A stretch of DNA of 64,000 nt from Plecoglossus altivelis (Eukaryota; Chordata; Actinopteri; Osmeriformes; Plecoglossidae): NCBI GenBank assembly GCA_036571765.1, contig BROE01000015.1:5881993-5945992 (forward strand), written 5' to 3'. Under the pieces are notes generated by a model that worked only from the letters and a program-made list of their open reading frames with translations, had not been told where the DNA came from and did not search any database. Positions 1 to 11,500 of the stretch are shown piece after piece. Each line of letters opens with the position of its first letter. Position 1 is the stretch's first letter. The position numbers and the translations under genes are program-made.

Positions 1-17
1 TGAGGGGTCCTACTGAC

Positions 18-100
18 CGAAGTCCATGCGGTCCTTGTGGTTGCGCTGCAGTAGACCCTGCAACAGCTGCCTTAGGTGGCATGAGGACTCTCTGGGGATG
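18..100 (-). CDS. ulk1: ulk1 coding exon 10 (last one in the window)
   Basis: An 83-nt exon for residues 235-262 (NIPRESSCHLRQ to HKDRMDF), the C-terminal kinase helices. Acceptor CCACAG, donor GTCAGT at 12-17. The next exon should begin by completing the Asp or Glu after F262 and lies beyond the left edge. Confidence 0.94.
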
Positions 101-3067
101 CTGTGGGAGAGAGGAACCCACACAAACACACACACATAATAAAACAAAGACGAAACGAGAAACACTGCTCATGATCCTACTTATCTATAAAGCTATAAAC
201 ATACAGTAAACTGTCTATGGGTTTAAGTCCTCTTTCACCAAGATAGATTGTTCATGTCAGCAGAGCTAATCACAGAGGAGATGATAGTATAGAACAAGAG
301 TGTGGTATGGTTTCATCATTCTTCCATTAGAACCATGGAACATTAGTCATCAGTGGAGGTAATGGACTGTAATAATCACAAAGACTGTAATGCCACTATC
401 TATCAAGAAAGGCATTAGCTGATTTGAAAAACTAGAGGAGAGCGAAAAGGATTGGTGTTTTCTGGTTAGTCGCACGCGCGCACACACGCACGCACGCACA
501 CGCACACACACACATCTCAGAGACTTACTTAGGACTGAGGTTCTTGTTTTTCTCATAAAACAACCGGAGGTCCTGGGGACTGCTGGCCTGTGGAGTAGGC
601 ATCAATTAGTGTCCTAAACTGTGCTGCTTCATGAGGGTGTCTGTGTGGTGTGTACTAAGCCAACAAAGCCGGAGTTTCGAGAAAGGAATCTTGTTAGGCC
701 CGTTTAGACTGTGTACAGGTCTTTACTCTGGAATAAAAATAACATTCTTCCTTCCTTTGATAACATGTCTAGATCTTCCAAACAGCCTTAGAAGGAACTA
801 GACGAACAGCCTTTGAACTTTAGCTAGTGTTTTTTATGTGTCATATGATCTGGAGAGGGGAAAAAGGCAGTCTGGTAGATCAGACAGCGTGAACAGATTA
901 CAGTCATGTCTGTACATCACACAGTAGATAACACGGTACAGAAAGGTCTGTGCTCTGATCTGTCATAAGTGAGAACAGTCATCCAGGAGGACCGAATGCA
1001 GGTTGACGTCTGCGCTTACCTGGAAAGGGGCCTTCCCAGTCAGACACTGGAACACGATCGTTCCTATGCTCCACAGGTCAGCCTTGGCATCGTAGTTCTG
1101 GGACATGATGACTTCCGGAGCCTGGTACACCAGGGGGGGGAGAGGAACGGGGGGGGGGACGACACATTTTGCGGTGACACGCGTGGAAGATGAGCGGACG
1201 TTTCGTCAGTGCAAAGGAAGGGACTCAGGTTCTTACCATGTACATGGGGGAACCGCACAACGTGGCAGCCATCATGTTGTTCTGGAGGTACCTGGCGAAG
1301 CCAAAGTCAGCTACAGACGAGGGTTGAGGCAGAAAATGAGTGTTTTGAAGCTTCTTCGAAAAGCTCTCCTTCTGAACATTCCACTCAACACACACTGAAA
1401 CGCCTCATGCTGGTGTTTAACAGCTTATGTGTTCATGGCTGTTCCCGGTATCACAAATCCATGGCAGGAAACAATTAACAAGAATGGCACTGCTAAGAAT
1501 TCGCCAGAAATGAGAAAAGTGTGAAATATGACAGCCCTAAAATAGGACACTGAGCAGGTTTTTCCCCTCAAACGTGATCCTGTGAGTTTGTGTGTGCGTG
1601 TGGCCTGGGAGCTAAGCAAGTTTCAGCAGAGCAATGAGGATTATATCACTGTGTTGTGAGTGGCACTGAGATATGCTTCATCCTTCACACCAGCAACACA
1701 AGAGGATAAATGCACCAGTGAAAGATTGATGGAAGGAGATCTTTTAAACAGACACTCCGGTTCCATCTAATCTGTACAAAGGTCTTTATATGCCAGGGGA
1801 GGTGGATGAGCAATGAAACATATCAATCATATGGAGATTATTGTGTCTTCTTCCCTGCTAGATAAACTCCTACTGTAACTGATGCCATGGCAAAAATGAT
1901 GGATCAACATCCACACACGCACCTATTTTAATGCAGGTGTTGGTGGAGTGTGACTTGCGTCCTGCAGGGTAGGAGAGCAGAATGTTCTGGGGCTTCAGGT
2001 CCCGGTGGATGATGCCCTTGGCCTGTAACACCCTCATGGCCCCTGCGATCTGCTGTAGAAACACCCGGATGGTGTCCTCACTGAGGGTACCCTTAGCTGT
2101 GGGGGAGAGAGGGAGACAGGGGGAGGGAGGAGGAGACAGGGGGAGGGAGGAGGAGACAGGGTGAGAGGCATGGGTGAGAGAGACGTGGGTGAGAGGGACA
2201 CAGGGGGAGAGAGATACAGGGCAAAGAGGGAGACAGGGGGAGAGAGGGAGACAGGGAGGAGTAGAGAGCTCTAATAAGGAAGAATCAACATTTGTTTGAC
2301 AAGCGAACCTAGGAAAAAGACAGTCCTCCTAAACACATAACTTTCTCTTTGGGTGAGTGTTTTGTGGTCAGCGGTGTAATGTGAAATAGCTCAACAAGTC
2401 ATTTCATTTTACTTCCAAATATATCCACTGACTCCAGGCTGGCAAGAATGAGCCATTCTCTTTCTCCTTCCAACTTCCTCTTTCCTGACTTAGCAGATCC
2501 CCCCCCCTTCCCTGCAGTCTCTTCTTCTCCTGGCCAGACACGGTGCTATGTCAGAGTCACACCCTCTCCCACGACTGTCTGCCCAACTCAGACAGCTTAG
2601 CTCTGGCCCACATCCTCTCAACCTAACTGAAACACCAAACCTGATCCGTGTCTCCCTCCTACAAACACACAGGCACTGGATTCTAAAATAAACAGCCTAG
2701 TGAAAACTCTGAATGTGTTCCTCTGAGCTCTGGTCAAGCTCGTACAATCACCCTCATTACTGTTACATAACATCCCTTTCATCCTGGTTGTACTTGAGGG
2801 GTTCTCGCATAGAACCACTTCAAGACTACAATTCTGAATATGTATTCCGCTCACTCTCCGGATTCGACCTACCAGAATGCAACTGCTTTGATTAGCCGGC
2901 TTTTCAGTTAACCAAATGTAATAGAAAACCGATCCAATTCTAGTAAGAGGCTCTGTTGGCCTGGATGGATGAAACAGTTCACTTACAGTGGAGATAGTCT
3001 GCCAGGTCACCCCCGTTGCAGTACTGGAGGCGGAAGGAAAAAGGGGGGGAGAGAGTGAGAGAAAGAC

Positions 3068-3122
<55 letters not shown>

Positions 3123-6100
3123 GACAAAGAGATAAAAGAGAATAGAATTAACAAAGCCTGCATTTGCAAGAGGGAACCAACAACGAATCTGAATAATTAA
3201 AAGACTCACAAGTCCTTGAACTGTCTGACATTAACCCATCGTATTCTAAGGGTTTACGGTTGGGTTTAGGTGCAGTTCTACGGGTCTGTCTGTGACGTGG
3301 CTTGTAAAAAAGCACCGTACAAATGAATGTTGATCGCGCTGACAGAGTGGTGTCTCTGGGTAGGTGACGGTGTGGCATTACTGATGTGACGACATGCCTT
3401 GTTACAGTGTGTCACTTCCATTTTTGTTTTTTTTTTGCAAACAAAAAGCTTGTGAGAAGCTAAGCTAAGTGTTCATTTTCTTCCCTGCTGTTGACATTCC
3501 CAGGTAGCTAAGAGTCACAGCTCATTAGTCAGGGCCAGGAACGGACTAGTCTGGGCGAGAGGCTCCTTAAGAGCGTACCAGACACAGCAACAGGACTCAC
3601 GCACAGACCGAAAGCAGGCTTACCTCCATGACCAGGTACACAGAACCAGCTGTTTCCTGAAAAGAGAGAAGACAACATGAGAAAAGATGGCAGGAGAAAG
3701 AAAACCGGAGAAAATGAGAAAGAAAGAGGCTTTGTCAGTCAGAAATTACAAAACTCAAATGCTCTACGAGTTAGAAGAAGTGTTTCTTTATTTGTGTTTA
3801 TGGCTTGCATTTCCTGCCATGTGGTAACCTAGAAACAGCCTCAATGCTTCACAGAAATATGTTTGCAACCAAAATCCTTCTTTTAGGTCAAACTCGACCC
3901 ATTGACTGTCCTATTCTCCACCAGACCTATGAACTCTCCACCAGACCTATGCAGTCCATTTGTGTGAAGGTGATGGGGGGGTGGGGGATGCTTCGTACTG
4001 TTAGAAGTAAGTGTCTTATTTGTGTTAATAGTGCTTGGCATTTGCCTGCATGTGGTACGGCCTGAAACAGCCTGGCAATGCTTCACAAGAAATATGTTTG
4101 GTCACAGACGCCAGAGATGCATCCTTCTTTTAGGTCAATCTCGGACATTTGACTGTCCTATTCTCGGACCACAGGACTCCTATGAACTCTGCCACCAGGG
4201 CCTATGCAGTCCATTTTTTGTGTGAAAGGTTGATGGGGGGAGTGGGGGGTGGGGGGGTGGAGTGCATGTGGCCTTCCTAACACGCGGTACATGAGGGTTT
4301 AACAGGAACCAGGACAGTGAGGTCGAGAGGGTCACTCAAAAAGCCTTGCCTGTTGTGACAGACCAAAATGTAAACCAAGCCAAAGGGATTGAATGAGTCA
4401 GCAAGTTCATTCAGCTGAAAGGTGAGGGGGGGGGGGGGGGAGGGATTAACAAGCAGACCGACCAACAGAACCAACAGCCTGCGACTACTTCCTCGAATGC
4501 TGTCTTTAAGCACAAGGTCCACCACTATGGAGCGGAGCTTGCTTGGAAACTGTGGAGAGGAGAGAGGAACACTAAACTCACATCTAATCCTCCGCGTAAT
4601 TAGCATGACAATGCCCCAGACAACATGGGGTCTGCTGCAGATGTGGAAACAGGAAATTTTCATTCAGGAGCTGATAATCTTACCCCTTAGCAACTGGGAA
4701 GAGTAATTGCTTTTAAGGGTGTAGATTTAATGAAGGACAGCAATAAAGAAAGATTAGACTTCTGTATGTAATTTTACTCAAGATATCGTTGACTGCAACC
4801 TGTATTATGAACATTGATCTTGGAACATATGAGATATTTCAGAAAGGCCTTGGCTTGGCTGACAGTCGGGTATTATATCAACAAAAACCAATTTATTATC
4901 AAACACGATAAGGAGTTGCAAAGACGACAGCAAACAGATGGCAAACATATCCCTGTCTCTCTTTCTCGCTCGCTTTGCTTTCCAAGAACCCCCCTGGCAC
5001 AGGCCTTGGAAAAACAAGTTAGAATGGAGCCCACTTGACAATGCCCGGTTATCACATAGCAACAGATGACCCTCTGCTCTCTACTTTTCCTGGGGCTCTT
5101 TAGACAGCCAATCAGGATGTTCGAAACTGCTTGATTTCGACGCAAAGCATTGCTGAGTCAGCGCTTGCGGAGTTGTCTTTTTCTGCTATGGTGGAGATAA
5201 TAACCCGCCGACATGCCATCCATCCATCCATCCATCTGCTTCTCATTGTCCTTCGCCTGGGAAACCCACGTACGCTTCTCACACCGCAACTCTTAACGTA
5301 TTAGCGTGCGTTGCTAGCATGGCTCCTCTTCGTGACGACAAAGCCAGATCAGAGTACCAAAAGCGTCAGCTGTGCTCAGAGACACGCGTCACGACCATGA
5401 AGGGTGCGTGCCCATAGGACTGCCAGTGTGTCAGCCGCTTGACGATAAGAGCGAATCCTGCTAGGGCTAGGACGTGATAACAGACCACGTATTTTCATGT
5501 GTTTACCGTTGGAGAAAACAACTGAAATAGCGCGGAGAGTGCGTCAATTGACTCGGCCTACTTCATTCAACGGGAGTCCGTCCAAATAGGGGCCTCGCAG
5601 TGCCAGTCGGACAAAATTCAAACCATCAACTGGGTTACACAATGTGTCATAGCCTTTACCCTGGGGACCTGTGACACCATTTTTTGTTTTCCCCATAACA
5701 ATTAAGTAGTATGTATGTCAAGGTTTTAAAGTGGACACATTTGATAAAGCAGCGTAACCGACAGAACACCAGGATCTCAGGGTGAAACTAAGCAGGCTTA
5801 CAGGAAAGGCTTGTTCAGATTGAAAAAGATGTTATCCTGTCAATGCAGCAGACAACTAGACAAAAAGTGTTTCATCTCAAATTTTTCCATGGGGAGAAAA
5901 GCCTTTCTTCAACAACACAGTCCACCTCAGGACAGTGATATAAGCTGTGGTTTATCCCAACACACACACCTCGAAACCCCTCAAACGCTCTAAAATGTGT
6001 GGCCTGCATGTTACAAATAACCCTTTCAACTGACAATAAAGATGACATGTGTTTGAAATTCACAACGGGAAACCCAGGGTGACAGTCATATTACAACGAT

Positions 6101-8286
6101 AAAATCTATGTACAATGGGATCTTTCAGTAGCTGGGCACGGATGGTTGCAGACCAAACACGTGAACAACACTGAGATAAGACTCGTGCAACACATTCGTG
6201 AAGGCGACATTCCTGATGTCAGACATCTATTCCTCACCCAACATAATAAGTCCCACTGGTTCTCAGATAAGGAAGTGCATGCAGTCTTGGCTGAATAGCT
6301 GATTCGTTTGGGACATGATTTCCCTCCCGTGTCACCCTCCGTGGGGAACGCATCAAGCACTGGGTCTGGACAATGTGAACCTGCTTTAGCAGCTTCTGAA
6401 CGCAGCTCTTGCAGACAGACGCTGTCTATGTGCAGCCTGGAGATTGCGGTTGTTTGTGTGGGGGGTCGGGAATGGTATTCAGACGCCAGCTGATTTTCAA
6501 GTCTCCACCCCATTGCCTCTAATTACCACTAGCTACAGAGCAGGTTAACCGACGCGAGGCTACCTGTGAGATGGCCAAAAAGAGTGCACTTGCAGAAGGA
6601 CTTTTTAAGTAGCAAGAATAGCAAGCCCGCATAATTTGAGTGGTGTCTCCTTATGACATTACTTCTACCTGACAGTTAATTAGCCTACAGTAGCATACAA
6701 GGATTGCCAATATTATAACAGGTTAGACCAGAAGGCTTTGAAAAACAGCACCCATACAAGTCACTCTCAGAGACTTACGACATGAGCCGTACCTAGATAG
6801 CCGTGTCTCCATAGAAACCGTGTTGGTCGCATGTAAACGTAGAGAGTTATGCAAATATCAGAGCCTGTTAAATAAAGAGGACCCGAGCACAGGTGACGAG
6901 GTCCTCAACGTGTTCCGGTTCGCAAACACCCCACCAAGACCGTCTCCGGATAGTTGTCATGGCGAGTGAGATCGATGTCTATTTTAAAAACGTTGCAGAG
7001 AAAAAACGATGATTTCCAGACTAATACTCAACTGTCAACAGTCCAAAAGCATGACTGAGAAATACAATGGGATCACATTTAAATGTTATGTCAATATGTT
7101 CCCACTGCAGAAGAATCATGGCAAGGTAGGAGTGTGTATTACCAGGGGCCTGAACCATCTTGGCTACTGGGTCAAAGCAGTTTGACTGTCACTAAAAAGC
7201 CATTTTGTGTGTCATGTGTGCAGAAGTAGGTCAAGCTAAATTAGCATTTCACACTCGGTATACAACTGCTCTACTTTGCCAACATGGACTGATAAGGTCT
7301 TAAAGAATGTAACGCTCTTGACACAAGGGATGATTATTCAGTAACACAATGGTCTGACATTACATACCTGAAAGTCATGTAACGCAACAATGTTCTCGTG
7401 TTTTAATTCCTGGGAAGGGAAAAGAAAAGAGAGTGTGTGTTTTATGTAATTCATTCAAAGAGGTCCTGAAACATACTTGATATGAACAGCAGGCTACCTT
7501 GAGGATTTTGATCTCTTTTCCTAAAAGGGTTTGAGATTTGGCCAGGTTCTTCTTGTTAATGCACTTCACTGCCACTTCCCAGTCATGTTTCTATGGGCAA
7601 ACAAACATGTTTATTGTGAGATCAGGACATTAATGACTTGGCGATTTATAAAGACACAAAATGTCTTTGCTTGTATTTGGCACCATATAAGACTATCGTA
7701 TAACATCAGTCATTAACTCGTCACTACAATTTGAGCACAATGGGGGCAGTTATTTACTTGTTTTTGAGGTGACGAGTTCACACTGTTGAAGAATGAGTAT
7801 TGAGCACGTCACGTCTTAACAATTGTCTCTTCAGCCCCAGGGATATCATGGAAACGCTTGCATTAACTTGTGTATGAGAGCATTGAAAATAGTCTTTGCC
7901 CTCACCCCATATTTAAGTTAAATCCACAACCCAAAACTACGTACAATGATTTGAGTGTTCTTACGATTTTATTTCGCAAATGTAGTGAATGGGTGGAATA
8001 CATCCATTCAGTACATGATTGTTATGTTTTACCCAACGTTTTCTTGGACATCCAGGCCTCTTAAGGTCGTACTAAGACAACAAGCAGAATGTCCTTGAAT
8101 ATATATATATATTAATCTTGGATGCGGTAGAAAATTATCTGGCATTTTTACAACGACTTTTTGATTTAAAATAACAATAATGACGGAACTCCTTACCTCT
8201 CGGTGCCTGCCTTTGAACACCACTGCAAAGGCGCCATGCCCTATCAAATCCTTCCTGCTGAACTCAAATTTCCCTACAGTCTCCAT
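18..8286 (-). CDS. ulk1: ULK1 Ser/Thr kinase, N-terminal ten coding exons (partial, runs off left edge)
   Basis: This is the autophagy-initiating kinase of the ULK1-ATG13-FIP200 complex, which acts in the cytosol under mTORC1 and AMPK control. The coding exons are 8197-8286, 7498-7590, 7368-7409, 3624-3656, 2987-3023, 1923-2096, 1237-1310, 1020-1121, 529-587 and 18-100. They total 787 nt and stay in frame across GT-AG introns. Visible kinase features are the glycine loop GHGAFAVV (residues 16-23), the VAVK lysine K39, HRDLKPQN (129-136), DFG (158-160), the activation-loop Thr173 (equivalent to human Thr180) and APE (182-184). The start is fixed by an in-frame TGA four codons upstream. It resembles ULK1 rather than ULK2 in its opening METVGKFEF, in VAVKCINKK and in GKAPFQASSPQDLRLFYEK. 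The serine/proline-rich linker and C-terminal EAT domain lie beyond the window. I cannot tell which fish paralogue (a or b) this is. Confidence 0.96.
529..587 (-). CDS. ulk1: ulk1 coding exon 9
   Basis: A 59-nt exon for residues 216-234 (ASSPQDLRLFYEKNKNLSP) plus two bases of Asn235. Acceptor CCACAG, donor GTAAGT. The frame closes exactly with exon 10. Confidence 0.95.
1020..1121 (-). CDS. ulk1: ulk1 coding exon 8
   Basis: A 102-nt exon, phase 0, for residues 182-215 (APEVIMSQNYDAKADLWSIG to LTGKAPFQ). It contains the APE motif and the DLWSIG helix-F segment. Donor GTAAGC. Confidence 0.96.
1237..1310 (-). CDS. ulk1: ulk1 coding exon 7
   Basis: A 74-nt exon for residues 157-181, holding the DFG magnesium-binding motif and the activation loop NNMMAATLCGSP with regulatory Thr173. 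Acceptor CTGTAG, donor GTAAGA. Confidence 0.96.
1923..2096 (-). CDS. ulk1: ulk1 coding exon 6
   Basis: A 174-nt exon for residues 99-157, with split codons at both ends. It contains the catalytic loop HRDLKPQN (129-136) and LLSYPAGRK. Acceptor CACAG, donor GTGCGT. Confidence 0.96.
2101..2265. repeat. Purine-rich minisatellite next to the ulk1 exon 6 acceptor
   Basis: Repeats of a unit near GGGAGGGAGGAGGAGACAGG decay rightwards into GGGAGAGAG blocks. On the transcribed strand this is a long CT-rich tract directly upstream of exon 6. Confidence 0.8.
2987..3023 (-). CDS. ulk1: ulk1 coding exon 5
   Basis: A 37-nt exon for residues 87-98 (YCNGGDLADYLH) plus the first base of Ser99. It encodes the hinge and helix D. 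The donor is GTAAGT. A long pyrimidine tract made of a (TC)n microsatellite precedes the acceptor. Confidence 0.94.
3066..3120. repeat. (GA)n/(TC)n microsatellite upstream of ulk1 exon 5
   Basis: About 50 bp of nearly perfect GA dinucleotides on the plus strand. On the gene strand it forms part of the pyrimidine tract of the exon 5 acceptor. Confidence 0.9.
3624..3656 (-). CDS. ulk1: ulk1 coding exon 4
   Basis: A 33-nt microexon-sized segment for residues 76-86 (ETAGSVYLVME), covering strand beta 5 and the start of the hinge. Acceptor TTTTCAG, donor GTAAGC. It is separated from exon 3 by an intron of about 3.7 kb. Confidence 0.94.
3759..4258. repeat. Diverged tandem duplication (about 230 bp x 2) in ulk1 intron 3
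   Basis: The segment starting near 3759 and the segment starting near 3988 match along their whole length. Both carry a stretch resembling ATTTGTGTT, then TGCTTCACA, AATATGTTTG, ATCCTTCTTTTAGGTCAA, GACTGTCCTATTCT, CTATGCAGTCCATT and a terminal G-rich run. The right copy differs mainly by many small insertions. It lies inside an intron, so no protein is affected. Confidence 0.85.
7368..7409 (-). CDS. ulk1: ulk1 coding exon 3
   Basis: A 42-nt exon for residues 62-75 (ELKHENIVALHDFQ), phase 0 at both ends. E62 lies in the helix-C region. Flanks are a CCAG acceptor and a GTATGT donor. Confidence 0.94.
7498..7590 (-). CDS. ulk1: ulk1 coding exon 2
   Basis: Residues 31-61 (KHDWEVAVKCINKK to EIKILK), containing the catalytic lysine of the VAVK motif. 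It is 93 nt, phase 0 at both ends, with an ATAG acceptor and a GTAGCC donor. Confidence 0.95.
8197..8286 (-). CDS. ulk1: ulk1 coding exon 1
   Basis: Residues 1-30, from METVGKFEF through FKGRHRE. It carries the glycine-rich ATP-binding loop. The donor is GTAAGG and the exon ends in phase 0. An in-frame TGA at 8296-8298 excludes a longer N-terminus in this exon. Confidence 0.95.
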
Positions 8287-8520
8287 ATCTCCGGATCAAA
8301 TTTTACTTCGAGTTCAAATGAAAAGGTCCGTATTGTCGCAGGTCGGTCCTCTTCGCTGTCACTTTCTCCTCCGTCAAGTCGAGACAGCAGGAAAGTTCAC
8401 CCCTTCCTTCGCTTGCCATCAGCTTATTTCCCGTAAAAGAATGACTTTCTTCTCTCATGTTAGCAAGTGAAATATAAAGGAGTCTAGCTCCTTTTAGCAA
8501 TTCCTTATTGCCATTTTTAC
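8287..8520 (-). promoter_or_regulatory. Putative ulk1 5' UTR and proximal promoter
   Basis: This is the sequence directly upstream of the ulk1 start codon. No TATA box or transcription start can be named from sequence alone. An upstream open reading frame with its ATG at 8498-8500 and its stop at 8303-8305 would end 16 nt before the ulk1 ATG if transcription starts further upstream. Assignment as 5' UTR rests only on position. Confidence 0.4.
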
Positions 8521-11500
8521 TACAGCGTTGACCCTGTTACATTCAGAAAACGACAGTGTCAAAAAATCTTTGTTGTGCCACCTTAAATTGTTAGCCTTAG
8601 GTTTGTTTGTATACAGAGGAAAGCCAGCTTCGCTCAGTTGCAAGAAAACGGAATAAATTAAGTATTAAACAAAATGACAATTCACGACCATTGACAACTG
8701 CCTGTGTCAATGTTTCCAGTATTTCCGATAAAAAAAAACATTACAGCGAACAGTCCAATCCAGGGTATCGCTGGTTCTCAACAAAGACCTTCGCCAGAGA
8801 CAGCTTTGCAGACTCTGCATCACAGCGCATGCTCAGATCTACATCTGTATTTTGACGTGTTAAAGGAAGCTGTGCAGATCCAGGCTTCTTGAAGCTTGAC
8901 GTTAGCCTGCTAACAGTAGCCTGCCACTGGCAACTAATGACTCCGTGAAACGTTCTTACACACAGCAGGCATCTATCTCTCTACCAATACAGCATTATGA
9001 AGCTTATTTTTTGACGAAATGGAATTGGTCGTCTCCAGCATAATTGAAAGTATTATGAATGATCTACCCTACATTTTCAGTGTTTCGTTTATTTTTTACT
9101 TTCCTTTTCAAAGGTTATAACAAATACATTCATTTCAAACTGACAATAAACGAGTAGTAGTAAATCAAAAAACCAAATCATAAAACGTAGCCTACTTACG
9201 AAATATGCAATAAAACTCGGAACACAACATTACAAAAATGATGACCTCTGGCGGTCGTGGGTATATAGACAAGACTGCCAAATTGTCTTGTCTTGGAAGT
9301 GAAACTTCAATGATTTTGTTTTTTAACAGACTTTGCAAGCTATGTTGCAATGACAACACTATCTACACAAGCTAAATAAAAACCTCCGCAAATAAGATAT
9401 AGTAATCGGGCGTATTTTTGACGAGGCAAGGAAGGACCTTGAGAAGAGAGTAAAAGAAGAGAGATGAAAACGGGGAGATTTGGACGGTGGAAACCCCCAA
9501 AACTGCTTCTAGAGGAAGAGATTGAGAGGTGGACAGAGGAAATGAAGTCATGAGAATAGAAATTAAACGAGAAATGAAAAGAGAGATGGAAAGAAAATCA
9601 CAGCACAGAAAAACGCAAGAGTAGAGACCTCTATTTCACAGACAGGTTAGACAACAACATGAATCAGAATTTGATAGTTTTTTTATGGTTGCATTTAATT
9701 ATACATTGTATAACGTTACTCTACCTGAATCCTAATTCAGGCACTCTGCCAGGCCAAGATCCACTGGTGTCAGAAACGTGCTTTTTATAACCGAGGAGAG
9801 GCGGCATAAGTTTGAAGATTGAGCCCTAATGGGAGTGCAGGGAACAGAGCTTCCAGAAGAGGGCAGTAGAGGTTTTCCAAAGTCAGAGCCCAGGAGAAGG
9901 ACAGGTGCAGCTGGTGTGTTGGAGGGTACGACAGGGAGTAAACATGAGGAACGTCGAGGAGGGTGATCGAGGAGGTGATTCAACATGCCCCATCTTCTCC
10001 TGAAATGTCGCTGGATCTTGAATCTCCTCCACCCACCCTCACACGCACACACGCACACACAGAGCAGGTTAGAGCGCATGTGTCTCTCTGCGTAGAGGAG
10101 CGGGGCGATCCTCACTACATCTTTGTGCTACCTCCTGAAAATCCTTCTCGTTTAGTAATCCACTCACGCACCTCTGATCCCGGCCAGTCTTGCCTTGCAG
10201 CGAAACGTTTGCCCAGCCAAGCCCTTGTGACCGAGCACTTTCAATCGGGCTCTAGTCAAAGCTCTTCCCCCAAAGCACTGGCCTATGGAAAGCATGACGT
10301 GATTAATGCCTTGCATGAACCTTAGCCACAATTCTACTCTGTGAAACACAATGGAAAGAGGCATACACACCGCACACACGTACACACAACACACATACGT
10401 GGCAGGGCACCAGCCTCTGCAGGCCTGCTGTTAGGGGGCAGATTTGGTAATGGTGGTGGTGGTGGTGTGGGGGGGGGGTTGCGAAATCCACATCAAAGTA
10501 CCTGAACTGGAGGAAGATGTGTTAACTCCGCCAGCTGGGTGCTGTCTGGGGGGGAGGTGTGTGTGCCACGCCAGGGGGAGGAGAGCACAGAGAGCAGCCG
10601 GAGCGAGGTCCTACTTACTGGGGAGAGAACCAGAGAGAGGACAAGGCTGCCTCTCTCTCTCTCAAACGTCTCATCATCCAAGACGCCAGCCGTTAGCTTG
10701 CGTTTGTGGTGTTCGTACCCATGTACCGGAACATCTTCACTCTTGTTCGAGTCACTCCGGAGCTTCCACACGGGCGAGTTTGCTGTGCATGACGGAACAG
10801 CCCCGTACCCCAGGAGCAGGAGCAAATCGGTGGGGTTAGTGCTGCACACACATTGCATCCAATGCTGCTGACAAGTCAGCTCCTTCTTCCTTTGCAGTGC
10901 GTGTTTCAGGGCAGACAGCTAATCAACACAATGGTTGTTGGAATTTCTGTAAGCTGCCTTCATGCATCCCCTAATCAATACCTTCCCAGATGCTGCTCTG
11001 CAGGTTCTGGGGTTGACAGAAAAGCAGCATTGTGATGCGCTAGCAGGGGTGGGGTGGAGTGGGGTGGGGTGGAGTAGAGTAGGGTGGGGTGGAGTAGGGT
11101 AGGGTGGGGTGTGGTGTGTGATCGATTGGTTCTCCCTGGTGCATCTGCTGGCTGTCCCCAAGCTGTGGTTTGATGCATGGACTCTGGGTGTCCTCATGTG
11201 GTTAAGACTAATCACAGCAATGCTACGTGTATTACCCCCCTCCCTTCTCTATTAACCCCCCCCCCCCCCCCCCCCCCCCACGGTAATCAATGTGGTTAGC
11301 TGTGAGGCACCCACCTGTTGAACCTTGGTCTGTTCCCCTGACGTGGACAGCACTGTTGGGGGGGGGGGGGAGGGGGGACGGAGGAAGGATCCGGAGGTCA
11401 GTCTGTCCAGCTGTTGAAAGCTCACTGCGGCTGACCCGCTCCACCTGCCTGCGTGCACCAGCTTCACACTCTCTCCATTTTGTCAGAGAGTCATTTTTTG

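Noticed and set aside
18..8286. Assignment of the kinase to ULK2.
   Set aside because: Diagnostic residues (ETVGKFEFSRKDLIG, VAVKCINKK, GKAPFQASS) follow ULK1, and the neighbour is mmp17 as in the ULK1 locus.
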